NCBI GenBank assembly: GCA_020629935.1
Contig: JAHDCJ010000006.1
Location: 34,375-78,916 of the forward strand
From: Saprospiraceae bacterium
GTDB lineage: Bacteria > Bacteroidota > Bacteroidia > Chitinophagales > Saprospiraceae
DNA: 44,542 nt
Reading direction: 5' to 3'
Under the pieces are notes generated by a model, which ran no database searches, had not been told where the DNA came from, and saw nothing but the letters and a program-made list of their open reading frames with translations. Position 1 is the stretch's first letter; every line of letters begins with the position of its first letter. Positions 25,765-33,256 of this stretch are shown here, piece by piece. A program made the position numbers and the translations under genes.

Positions 25765-26748
25765 CTATGCTAGAAAATGTTGTAATGTTTGATAAGCTTT
25801 GCCAGAAGATAAAGATTCTTTTGCTTCTCCAAGCGCTGTATCCCAACTACAAGCTTTTGCGGTTTCAATTGCTAAGGCTGCATTAGCCAAAACTACCGAA
25901 TTTTGTGCTGCATTTCCTTCTCCTTTAAGTATTTTTTGAAATAAATCTGCGGCTTCTTTAATCGTTGTTCCTCCGTAAAGGTCGCTTTGTTGTAATCGCA
26001 TAAAGCCAAGTTTTTCTGGTTCCAATAAACTTTCTTCTTCTCTGTTAATTCGTTTAAATGAACTGGTTAAAGAAATTTCATCATAGCCATCAAGTGAATG
26101 GACAATGCTAAATTGTTTATCACTTTGTTGATATAAATAGGCATAAAGTCGTGCCAATTCTAAACTAAATACACCAACCAATTGCTTCTTGACAAATGCT
26201 GGATTGACCATAGGCCCAAGCATATTGAAAAAAGTTTTAACGCCCATCTCTTTCCGAATAGGTGCTACATGTTTCATCGCAGGATGAAATAAAGGAGCAT
26301 GCAAAAAACAAATGCCCGTTTGGTCAATTGATCGTCGAATTTGATCAGGGTCATTGGTAAATTCATGTCCCATATATTGAATTACATTGGATGATCCAGA
26401 AATGGAAGAGACGCCATAGTTTCCATGTTTAGCGACTTTTACTCCAGCTCCTGCTACAATAAAAGAAGCAATTGTAGATACATTAAATGTATTTTTACCA
26501 TCGCCTCCGGTACCACATAAATCGATTGGATCAAACTCCGACAAATCAATATGAATACAAAGATCGAGCATGGCATCTCGAAAACCTTCGAGTTCTTCTA
26601 CGGTTATTCCTCGCATAATAAACACCGTTAAAAACGAAGCAATTTGTGCGGGGTTTACCGTACCACTTGCCATCTGTTTTAAAATACTTTTCGCTTGATC
26701 GCGTTGTAGATTTTTATGTTCGAATAAATGATTTAATATTGCTTTCAT
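25765..26748 (-). CDS. trpD: Anthranilate phosphoribosyltransferase
   Basis: TrpD transfers phosphoribose from PRPP to anthranilate. The 327-residue sequence carries the PRPP loop CGTGGDGKNTFNVST (near 78-92), KHGNYGVSSISGSSNVIQYMG (near 107-127) and the metal-binding DEISLTSS region (near 220). Length and order agree with the family. It starts 5 bp after trpG; TrpD and TrpG are separate rather than fused. Confidence 0.97.
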   Translation of the reverse strand: MKAILNHLFEHKNLQRDQAKSILKQMASGTVNPAQIASFLTVFIMRGITVEELEGFRDAMLDLCIHIDLSEFDPIDLCGTGGDGKNTFNVSTIASFIVAGAGVKVAKHGNYGVSSISGSSNVIQYMGHEFTNDPDQIRRSIDQTGICFLHAPLFHPAMKHVAPIRKEMGVKTFFNMLGPMVNPAFVKKQLVGVFSLELARLYAYLYQQSDKQFSIVHSLDGYDEISLTSSFKRINREEESLLEPEKLGFMRLQQSDLYGGTTIKEAADLFQKILKGEGNAAQNSVVLANAALAIETAKACSWDTALGEAKESLSSGKAYQTLQHFLA

Positions 26749-26753
26749 GGGCT

Positions 26754-27323
26754 TTATTTTAGCCAGTTGATAATTATATTTTTTCCGAAAGGAGTAAGAA
26801 TAGATTCAGGATGAAACTGTACCCCTTGCACATCATAAGTTTCATGTCGGAGCGCCATAATTTCGCCTTCATCATCCACCGCCGTAGCAATTAATTGATT
26901 GGGCAAACTGTTTTTGTCCACTACCCAAGAATGATAACGTGCAGCTTCAAATCGGGTTGGGATTCCTTCAAATAATCCTTTGGTTTCATTAAGCACGGTT
27001 TCCTTGGGAATACCATGTAAAACTTCTGGTAGATTATAAAGTTTTGCTCCGTATACTTCTCCAATGGCTTGATGCCCAAGACAAACGCCTAAGATCGATT
27101 TTGAGGCTCCAAACTGTTGAATGACTTCACAAAGAATTCCTGCTTCTTTAGGAATTCCAGGACCAGGAGAAAGTAATATTTTTTCATACTGATCTACGTC
27201 GGTCAATGTGATTTCGTCATTCCTAAATACCTCGACTTCTTGATCCAGCGCACGTAACATATGCACTAAATTATAGGTAAAGGAATCGTAATTGTCTAAT
27301 ACAAGTATAGCCTGTTTTTTCAT
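26754..27323 (-). CDS. trpG: Anthranilate synthase component II (glutamine amidotransferase)
   Basis: TrpG supplies ammonia from glutamine to TrpE. The class I amidotransferase triad is visible: Cys in ILGVCLGHQAIGE (near 80), and His/Glu in VQFHPESILTPFG (near 170). The oxyanion loop LSPGPGIPKEAG is also present. The length of 189 residues is normal for a stand-alone TrpG. It could also serve PabB, as in some bacteria, but its place between trpE (9 bp upstream) and trpD (5 bp downstream) indicates tryptophan synthesis. Confidence 0.96.
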   Translation of the reverse strand: MKKQAILVLDNYDSFTYNLVHMLRALDQEVEVFRNDEITLTDVDQYEKILLSPGPGIPKEAGILCEVIQQFGASKSILGVCLGHQAIGEVYGAKLYNLPEVLHGIPKETVLNETKGLFEGIPTRFEAARYHSWVVDKNSLPNQLIATAVDDEGEIMALRHETYDVQGVQFHPESILTPFGKNIIINWLK

Positions 27324-27332
27324 AGTTAAAAA

Positions 27333-28745
27333 TTAAAGTTGATTGGCTAATTCAATAGATTTTCGAAGCGCACGAAGTTTATGATGTACTTCTTCTAATT
27401 CTTTTTGCGGAACAGATTTGAAAACGACCCCCGCTCCTGCTTGATAGTATAGTCGATTGCCTTTGCTTAAAAAAGATCGAATCATAATGGCGTGATTAAA
27501 GTTTCCATTGAAGCCTAAAAAACCAATACAACCGCCGTAATATCCTCTATTTTCTTTTTCATAAGTATTGATTAATTCCATTGCTTTATATTTTGGCGCA
27601 CCCGATAAAGTGCCCGCAGGAAAGGTATCTCCAACGAGTTGTAGTGGTTGAGTATCCTGGATCTTTCCGTTTACTTTAGAAACCAAATGAATTAAGTGCG
27701 AAAAGAATTGTATCTCTTTCAGCGTGACCACTTCTACTTCAGATCCATGTCGACTTAAATCATTTCGTGCTAAATCGACAAGCATCATATGTTCTGCATT
27801 TTCTTTAGGATCAGCGGCTAGTTTTCTCGCTTGTTCAGCATCGGCTTCATCATCTCCAGTTCGTTTAAATGTTCCGGCAATGGGATGAATGCTTGCGACA
27901 TCATCTTGAATCACAATTTGTGCTTCTGGTGAAGAACCAAAAACCTTAAAGCTTCCCATGTCGAAATAAAATAGATAAGGAGAAGGATTTATAGAGCGTA
28001 AGGCTCGATATACATTAAATTCATCACCCCGAAAAGATTGAGAAAATCGTCTAGAAAGTACAATCTGAAATACATCACCTCTCGCACAGTGATTTTGTCC
28101 AAGGCGGATGGCTTCTAAATATTCGGCATCCGTAAAATTGGATGTTTCGTCTTCATTCGATTGAAAGTCAAAGATGCCGTTATATTGCCGATTGATAAAA
28201 CTCAAAATACGATCAATCTCACTTTCTTGTTGAGGTAAAAGATGTTCAAAAACATAAAGCTCATTGTGGAAATGATTGATCGCAATGACAAACCGATAGG
28301 CAAAGTATAAGACATCGGGAATGGCACGTTTTTCATTAGGAAAAGTATCAATGGAAATGTTTTCGTAGTAGCGAACCGCATCGTAGGATTGATAGCCAAA
28401 TAAGCCATTAGAAACAAACTTTTTTGAAGGGCCTTCTTCCACTTCAAACGATTGTGAAAAATCATATAAAAGATCGGCTAGTCGGTTGTTGGCATCCAAC
28501 TTAATTTCTTTTCTTTGTCCATCAGGAAATTCCATTTTTGCTTGTCCTTGATTGACTTCAAAACGAGCGATAGGATCACAACAGATGTACGAAAAGTTAT
28601 TTTCATTTCCATGATAATCCGAACTTTCCAATAAGATACTATTAGCGAATTGATCACGTAAGCGGAGGTAAACGCTTACTGGCGTGATGGTGTCTGCCAA
28701 TCGTTTTTTATAAATAGTACGTAAAGTTATTTTCTTCATTTTCAT
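27333..28745 (-). CDS. trpE: Anthranilate synthase component I
   Basis: TrpE with TrpG converts chorismate to anthranilate, the committed step. The 470 residues contain the N-terminal LLESSD segment (near 38-43), corresponding to the LLES tryptophan-feedback site, so end-product inhibition is expected. The chorismate-binding domain follows: GDVFQIVLSRRF, SPEAQIV, HPIAGTFKRTG, ENAEHMMLVDLARNDLSRHG, FPAGTLSGAPKYKAMELI and YYGGCIGFLG. It is the first enzyme gene of the operon and lies 75 bp after the Trp-rich leader peptide, behind an intrinsic terminator. Expression should therefore be attenuated when charged tRNA-Trp is plentiful. Confidence 0.98.
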   Translation of the reverse strand: MKMKKITLRTIYKKRLADTITPVSVYLRLRDQFANSILLESSDYHGNENNFSYICCDPIARFEVNQGQAKMEFPDGQRKEIKLDANNRLADLLYDFSQSFEVEEGPSKKFVSNGLFGYQSYDAVRYYENISIDTFPNEKRAIPDVLYFAYRFVIAINHFHNELYVFEHLLPQQESEIDRILSFINRQYNGIFDFQSNEDETSNFTDAEYLEAIRLGQNHCARGDVFQIVLSRRFSQSFRGDEFNVYRALRSINPSPYLFYFDMGSFKVFGSSPEAQIVIQDDVASIHPIAGTFKRTGDDEADAEQARKLAADPKENAEHMMLVDLARNDLSRHGSEVEVVTLKEIQFFSHLIHLVSKVNGKIQDTQPLQLVGDTFPAGTLSGAPKYKAMELINTYEKENRGYYGGCIGFLGFNGNFNHAIMIRSFLSKGNRLYYQAGAGVVFKSVPQKELEEVHHKLRALRKSIELANQL

Positions 28746-28757
28746 TATTTCAGAAAT

Positions 28758-28789
28758 AAAAAAAGGTCTGCAAACGCAGACCTTTTTTT
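28758..28789 (-). terminator. Attenuator terminator of the trp operon
   Basis: GGTCTGC and GCAGACC (28765-28771 and 28776-28782) form a GC-rich 7-bp core, extended by seven A-T pairs, with a 4-base loop and a run of U in the leftward transcript. It lies between the leader peptide stop and trpE. AAACGC at 28817-28822 of the leader can pair with GCGTTT at 28772-28777, which spans the loop and two stem bases, and would break the terminator. TGGTGGC at the Trp codons (28847-28853) can pair with GCCATTA (28812-28818) and sequester that segment. Confidence 0.9.
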
Positions 28790-28820
28790 ATATGTTTATT
28801 TCTATATAGACTAATGGCGT

Positions 28821-28880
28821 TTACTCGGATCGTAAAATCTTGTAATGCCACCACCAGTTATTGTTCATGTTGTTTTTCAT
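28821..28880 (-). CDS. trpL: trp operon leader peptide with three tandem Trp codons
   Basis: A 19-codon frame reads MKNNMNNNWWWHYKILRSE and stops. Three adjacent Trp codons in a 19-residue peptide, directly upstream of a terminator and then trpE, are the hallmark of ribosome-mediated attenuation. The ATG at 28880 is just downstream of the predicted promoter. Ribosomes short of charged tRNA-Trp would stall at codons 9-11, leaving the AAACGC segment after the stop codon free to act as antiterminator. Ribosomes reaching the stop codon would cover it and let the terminator form. The peptide itself probably has no other function. The regulatory logic is inferred from the sequence and not demonstrated. 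Confidence 0.9.
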   Translation of the reverse strand: MKNNMNNNWWWHYKILRSE

Positions 28881-28891
28881 AATTCTAGAAT

Positions 28892-28922
28892 CAAAGAAAT
28901 AAAAATCTTTGAAGAAAGTCAA
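28892..28922 (-). promoter_or_regulatory. Candidate trp operon promoter
   Basis: On the minus strand TTG (28920-28922) and TTTCTTTG (28892-28899), 20 bp apart, match the -33/-7 elements with one mismatch in the -7 box. The predicted start near 28885 leaves only about 5 bases before the leader peptide ATG. It lies between the PfkB kinase stop and trpL, so the operon need not be read from the kinase gene. Confidence 0.5.
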
Positions 28923-28937
28923 GTCAATTCAAATAAA

Positions 28938-29867
28938 TTACTTGACTAAAGATTCCATATTTACGGTCATCAACTTTTCGAAGGTACGAATTCGATCATT
29001 GATATCATCAATACTTAAACTCTTGATTTTTTCAATTCCAAATTTTTCTACGGTACAAGATGCTAAGGCAGAACCATAAACGACAGCACGTTTCATATTT
29101 TCAAAAGAAAGATCATCTGTACTTGCTAAGTAGCCAATAAAACCACCCGCAAAGGTATCTCCTGCTCCTGTTGGATCAAATACTTGTTCTAGCGGTAAAG
29201 CAGGTGCAAAGAAAATTTCTTCTCCGTGGAAAAGTAAAGCGCCATGTTCTCCTTTTTTAATCACTAAATATTTAGGACCCATTTCACGAATTACCCGTGC
29301 GGCTTTTACCAAAGAGTGTTCTCCTGAAAGTTGTCTTGCTTCTTCGTCATTAATGGTAAGGACATCAATTTTCTTGATTACTGCTTTTAAATCATCTAAA
29401 GCAATATCCATCCAGAAGTTCATGGTGTCGAGTACAATCAATTTGGGTTTTACAGTCAATTGTTCGATCACTTTCATTTGAATAGAAGGGGTTAAATTCC
29501 CTAACATGATGTATTGGCTATCTTTATAAGAATCTGGTAATACAGGATCAAAATCAGCTAAAACATTCAATTCAGTAGCTAGGGTATCTCTACCATTCAT
29601 GTTTTCATGATATTTCCCTGCCCAAAAGAAAGATTTCTCTCCTTCTTTAATTTGCAAGCCATCTAGGTTGATACCTTGTGAACGCATCGCATCCAACTCA
29701 AATTGAGGAAAATCATCTCCTACTACAGCAACTAGACGAATGTCTTTGTGGAAGTATGAAGCGGCCCAAGAAATATAGGTACAAGCACCGCCAACAATAC
29801 GGTCTGCTTTTCCAAAAGGGGTTTCGATAGAATCAAAGGCAACAGTGCCTACAGTTAAAATACTCAT
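28938..29867 (-). CDS. PfkB family carbohydrate kinase
   Basis: A 309-residue cytosolic sugar/nucleoside kinase of the PfkB (ribokinase) family. Family features are the N-terminal strand and GGACTYISWAASYF (substrate lid and Gly-Gly pair near 27), LVAVVGDDFP, DTMNFWMD, LTINDEEARQL, YLVIKKGEHGALLF and the C-terminal signature DPTGAGDTFAGGFIGYL with catalytic Asp near 237. Substrate cannot be fixed from sequence; ribokinase- or adenosine-kinase-like specificity are both possible. It has a CATCTTTG -7-like box 10-20 bp before the ATG. It lies upstream of the trp operon in the same direction, separated by the trp promoter. Confidence 0.9.
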   Translation of the reverse strand: MSILTVGTVAFDSIETPFGKADRIVGGACTYISWAASYFHKDIRLVAVVGDDFPQFELDAMRSQGINLDGLQIKEGEKSFFWAGKYHENMNGRDTLATELNVLADFDPVLPDSYKDSQYIMLGNLTPSIQMKVIEQLTVKPKLIVLDTMNFWMDIALDDLKAVIKKIDVLTINDEEARQLSGEHSLVKAARVIREMGPKYLVIKKGEHGALLFHGEEIFFAPALPLEQVFDPTGAGDTFAGGFIGYLASTDDLSFENMKRAVVYGSALASCTVEKFGIEKIKSLSIDDINDRIRTFEKLMTVNMESLVK

Positions 29868-29883
29868 GTGATTATTTTTTTTG

Positions 29884-29891
29884 CAAAGATG
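29884..29891 (-). promoter_or_regulatory. -7 promoter box of the PfkB kinase gene
   Basis: CATCTTTG on the minus strand has one mismatch to TAnnTTTG; the start would be near 29877, ten bases before the ATG at 29867. The -33 element is not clear. Confidence 0.4.
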
Positions 29892-29931
29892 GCATATTTT
29901 TAATTATCCACGAAAAAAAATCACTTTTTCC

Positions 29932-30315
29932 TTAACAAGCTTTAGGGTCATCGTCGGCTAATTCCCAAAATGTATCGTTCTTATCTTCGTCTATTCGGTC
30001 TTTACAGGGAAAATCTTTTTCTATTAAAAGGTGTAATTTATCCGTTTCTGATACGATTTGCTCAGTTTCTAAACCCACTAAATCACTGTTGATCCATTGA
30101 TGAGCTAAGTGTTCGGGTATTTCTATTATAATGTGGTTGGTTTCTAATTGGGCAAAGATTTCCGATTTATCTTTTGTTTTTTTTACGGAAAAAATAAAAA
30201 TATGATCGGGACCCAAACCAATTGATTCTTGAATGATACCTTCTTTATTCAATTGAATTAAATCTGATTTTTTCACTCGAATACGGATACTATTATGGGT
30301 ACAACGGAGTTTCAT
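29932..30315 (-). CDS. DUF7009 family protein
   Basis: A 127-residue soluble protein that I recognise as DUF7009, a small family of Bacteroidota and related phyla without known function. Features are the start MKLRCTHNSIRIRVKKSDL, a repeated amphipathic beta pattern, a central HIIIEIPEHLAHQWINSDLVG and the C-terminal LLIEKDFPCKDRIDEDKND with a conserved Cys before an acidic stretch. It carries no signal peptide. It starts 2 bp after the stop of the outer-membrane 'transporter' gene, so the two are co-transcribed. A metal-related role might be guessed from the Cys/acid tail, but nothing supports it directly. Confidence 0.7.
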   Translation of the reverse strand: MKLRCTHNSIRIRVKKSDLIQLNKEGIIQESIGLGPDHIFIFSVKKTKDKSEIFAQLETNHIIIEIPEHLAHQWINSDLVGLETEQIVSETDKLHLLIEKDFPCKDRIDEDKNDTFWELADDDPKAC

Positions 30316-30317
30316 GG

Positions 30318-31064
30318 TTATTTATCATTTAGTAACAACCAACTAAAACCAACAGAAATATAATTCATTCGTTGATTGATACCTGTGCCAAAGGAAAAGT
30401 CAAACTGTAAATTATCATTAGCTAAATAAGTAAAACCTGCGTCGGCATTTAAAATGAAATCTTCAAAATTGGCTACCTCTCCATAAGGTTCAATATAAAC
30501 GCCAACTTTTTCATTGACTCCAAAGCCTAAGGCAACGGAGTAAGTTAGATCCCCTTTTTCTCTACCAAAATAATTGTATCCTACATTGTATCCAATACCT
30601 AATTTGTCGTTTAACTCATGAGAAATACTCAGCTTGTTGATTGTTCCAAATCGATCATTTGATAATACTTTTGTGCCTGTAGGAATAATTAAATGAGAAA
30701 GAAATGCTACTTCTATATTTTTATTTTCTTTTTGAAAGATTTGAATTTTGGTGCCGACCTCAATATCACTTATTCCTTGTATAGATATGTTATCATTTTT
30801 TAATGCTTCAAATTGACTGAGTAATCTTAATTCTATTCCTTTAGTAATCCCAAATCGAAATAGACTTGTTGGGGCTAATAATTGTCGCGTTGCGTTTTGT
30901 GAGTCGCCATCAAAACCAAGGAGTATCCCTGTTTCCAATTGAAGATTTCCTTTACCTACTGTCGACGAACTTTCTGTTTGGTCTGGTCGGTCAGTAATGA
31001 TTTGAGCTTTTAATTGACCAAAGATCAAAAAACTAAAAAGTAGAAGTAGTAATGTGTTTTTCAA
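30318..31064 (-). CDS. Outer-membrane 'transporter' of the phenol MetA-pathway family
   Basis: A 248-residue exported beta-barrel protein resembling the family annotated as 'MetA-pathway of phenol degradation, putative' (PF13557-like), whose members occur far beyond phenol degraders and have no proven substrate. A signal peptide (up to GQLKAQ, about residue 20) precedes TDRPDQTESSSTVGKGNLQLETG, the characteristic opening. Alternating strands end in aromatic residues throughout, and the protein closes with NYISVGFSWLLL. The start is TTG, chosen because it directly precedes the signal peptide. It forms an operon with the DUF7009 gene (2-bp gap). Confidence 0.8.
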   Translation of the reverse strand: MKNTLLLLLFSFLIFGQLKAQIITDRPDQTESSSTVGKGNLQLETGILLGFDGDSQNATRQLLAPTSLFRFGITKGIELRLLSQFEALKNDNISIQGISDIEVGTKIQIFQKENKNIEVAFLSHLIIPTGTKVLSNDRFGTINKLSISHELNDKLGIGYNVGYNYFGREKGDLTYSVALGFGVNEKVGVYIEPYGEVANFEDFILNADAGFTYLANDNLQFDFSFGTGINQRMNYISVGFSWLLLNDK

Positions 31065-31123
31065 AATAAATTATTTTATTAATGACAGATCACCTTTTAA
31101 AGATAAGTATAGATCGTATTATG

Positions 31124-32128
31124 CTATTCATTCGGTAATATCTTCAATACCAATTTACCCATTTTTTCTCCAGAGAATAAACGTAAAAAGGTATCATGAA
31201 AGTTTTCAATTCCTTCATAAATATCTTCCTTACTTTTTAATTTTCCTTGCATTATCCACTGCCCCATTTCCATAGCAGCTTTTCTATAATCTTTGGCATA
31301 ATCCATAACCACAAAACCGGTCATACTTGCTCGATTAACTAATAAGGAAAGATAATTTGAAGGCCCTTGAATAGCAGTCTTATTGTTGTATTGAGAAATC
31401 GCGCCACAAATTGCAATTCGTGCATGACGATTGATACGGGTCAATGCAGCGTCTAAAATATCGCCTCCTACATTGTCAAAATAAACATCTATCCCTTCTG
31501 GACACGCGATTTTTAATCCTTTTCGAATATCTTCGTTTTTATAATCAATCGCTGCATCAAATCCTAATGTCTCTGTAAGGTATGCACATTTCTCAGGACC
31601 TCCTGCAATACCTACGACTCGACAACCTTTAATCTTGGCAATTTGTCCAACTACAGAGCCTACCGCACCAGCGGCACCAGAAACTAAAACCGTTTCACCT
31701 TCTTTAATTTTGCCGACTTCCAAGATGCCAAAATAAGCGGTCATTCCTGGCATTCCTAATGTACTTATGTATAAAGGTAAAGGCGCTAAATTAGGATCGA
31801 CTTTAAACCAGCCTTTGGTATTTCCTACGGCATATTGTTGAACACCTCCCCAGCCCGTCACAAAATCACCCACCTTAAAATCGGGATGTTTTGAATCCAC
31901 AATTTCGCCTACAGAACCTGCACGCATCACTTCCCCGATTTGTACAGGAGGAATATAAGATCGTACATCGTTTAGCCAACCACGCATTGCAGGATCTAAA
32001 GAAATATAATGTTGCTTTACTAAAAATTCTTGATCTTGAATGGTTGGTAATGCGGTTTCCGTAAAGCTCCAAGTTTCTTTAGTAGGTAATCCAACAGGGC
32101 GTTGAGCGAGTAAGACTTGTTTGTTCAT
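31124..32128 (-). CDS. NADP-dependent oxidoreductase, MDR family (alkenal/one reductase type)
   Basis: A 334-residue medium-chain reductase like prostaglandin/leukotriene reductase, 2-alkenal reductase and CurA. These use NADPH to reduce activated C=C bonds of toxic aldehydes and ketones. Typical features are the N-terminal QRPVGLPTKETWSF, the LDPAMRGWLND segment near 45, GMPGMTAYFGILEVGKIKEGETVLVSGAAGAVGS with the AxxGxxG nucleotide loop near 150, and DVYFDNVGGDILD. The zinc-binding Cys residues of the alcohol dehydrogenases are absent, as expected for this subgroup. It diverges from a lipoprotein gene; no partner gene is adjacent. Confidence 0.93.
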   Translation of the reverse strand: MNKQVLLAQRPVGLPTKETWSFTETALPTIQDQEFLVKQHYISLDPAMRGWLNDVRSYIPPVQIGEVMRAGSVGEIVDSKHPDFKVGDFVTGWGGVQQYAVGNTKGWFKVDPNLAPLPLYISTLGMPGMTAYFGILEVGKIKEGETVLVSGAAGAVGSVVGQIAKIKGCRVVGIAGGPEKCAYLTETLGFDAAIDYKNEDIRKGLKIACPEGIDVYFDNVGGDILDAALTRINRHARIAICGAISQYNNKTAIQGPSNYLSLLVNRASMTGFVVMDYAKDYRKAAMEMGQWIMQGKLKSKEDIYEGIENFHDTFLRLFSGEKMGKLVLKILPNE

Positions 32129-32287
32129 TTGCTTTTATTTTTATGTAGATTGGCGATTGTATATTAACAAAATGTAAGGTAGGAAAACCATTTGTGAAAA
32201 CAATAGTATATACCACATTTTGGATTATTTCGTTATGTTTTATATATTAAAATAATTTTTAATTTAAAGAACCTCAAAATATTTAAA

Positions 32288-32878
32288 ATGAAAACAAGTA
32301 TTTTTCTATTAGTAAGTAGTCTTTGCCTTGGTGTTTTTTCTTGTGCGTCCTTGGGTGAACTAGGGACTTCGAAAGGAACGATAGGAGAAGGGGCAGAATT
32401 ACATTATACGGTAATTGCTCCCAATGGTACATATCCTTTTAATCTAGTGGTTAATGATTTTTCTTCTTCTGCTCTTTCCTTTGACTGGGAAATGAATTCT
32501 GAAAGTTCAGGTCATGTTTTTATGAAAGAAAAAGAAATCAACACGGCGGTTAGTCTTCATAATTATTTTGCTTCTGGGCATACCATATTAGAAGATAAAA
32601 CTTCGGTATGGATTAGTAAATTATTATTTGCGCAATTAAAAAATAAAGAGAAAGTAAAGATTGATATTGGAAGTAGCGTAGGTGAATTTGAGTATGTAAG
32701 AAAAGAAACGTATTCATTTAAAGATGAAAATGGGAGTACGCAATCGATGCCTGTGTTTGTCGTGTCGGATTCCCAAACGAATTACGAAATTTGGATTCAC
32801 GATCATCCAACCAATCGATTAATTGTAAAGATGAAGATTGATTTTCAAATTAATTTGGATGTGATAAAAGCGATTTAA
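32288..32878 (+). CDS. Hypothetical lipoprotein
   Basis: A 196-residue protein I do not recognise. The N-terminus is a lipoprotein signal with a lipobox ending LGVFSC (Cys19), so it is probably attached to the outer membrane facing the periplasm. The rest is predicted mostly beta: two blocks (LHYTVIAPNGTYPFNLVVNDF and VFVVSDSQTNYEIWIHDHP) flank a middle region with LHNYFASGHTILEDKTSVWIS. The pattern is reminiscent of DUF3108-like shells, but I would not claim it. It is a single-gene unit divergent from the oxidoreductase, and is followed by a GC-rich palindromic intergenic region. Confidence 0.7.
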   Translation: MKTSIFLLVSSLCLGVFSCASLGELGTSKGTIGEGAELHYTVIAPNGTYPFNLVVNDFSSSALSFDWEMNSESSGHVFMKEKEINTAVSLHNYFASGHTILEDKTSVWISKLLFAQLKNKEKVKIDIGSSVGEFEYVRKETYSFKDENGSTQSMPVFVVSDSQTNYEIWIHDHPTNRLIVKMKIDFQINLDVIKAI

Positions 32879-32920
32879 AATTCGCGGTTGGAAGGTTAGG
32901 CTTAGGCATTTTTTGGTCAT

Positions 32921-33010
32921 CTAGATTCTAGAATCTAGGGTGGGCCCGCCCATATGTTTCCGCCACCGCCGACCAGACTTCCACTTTCGTGTGAGGGCAA
33001 AGCTTCGCCC
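32921..33010. repeat. Candidate interspersed repeat: GC-rich cluster of palindromes
   Basis: The cluster contains a perfect 18-bp palindrome CTAGATTCTAGAATCTAG (32921-32938), the inverted pair TGGGC-CC-GCCCA (32941-32952), and GGGCAAAGCTTCGCCC (32997-33012), palindromic except for one pair. GC content is clearly above that of the neighbouring DNA. This looks like a REP/BIME-type or small non-autonomous repeat, but only one copy is in the window, so the repeat nature is inferred. Confidence 0.4.
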
Positions 33011-33190
33011 ATTTTACCTAAGGCCGCATTTCTCAAGTAAGTTAAATTTTAATAAAACTGAAAATTGTACACGTTTCGTTTGAGGTAAAGTTGAGGATAA
33101 TAAAGAGGATAAAAAAACGAAATGTATGAATAAGATATTATCCTAAATGAATCGGGTCTTTTATTTATTAAACGTTAAACACAGTGATAG

Positions 33191-33225
33191 AAACACAAGG
33201 CTAAAATTATTTTAGTCTTGTGTTT
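33191..33225 (-). terminator. Terminator-like hairpin downstream of the hydrolase gene
   Basis: AAACACAAGGCTAAAA (33191-33206) pairs over 16 bp with TTTTAGTCTTGTGTTT (33210-33225) around a 3-base loop, with one wobble. It lies 32 bp past the hydrolase stop. The U run is short, so efficiency is uncertain; it could work in both directions. Confidence 0.55.
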
Positions 33226-33256
33226 TGGATAATGAATATCAAGTTGGATTAATTTT

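Larger units (their letters stand above)
32879..33256. other. 378-bp intergenic region with GC-rich palindromic element
   Basis: The stretch between the lipoprotein and the hydrolase genes has no credible coding frame. Bases 32921-33010 are much richer in GC than the surroundings and hold several palindromes (described separately). Bases 33030-33180 are ordinary AT-rich spacer. A 16-bp hairpin at 33191-33225 precedes the end of the hydrolase gene on the opposite strand. Confidence 0.7.
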
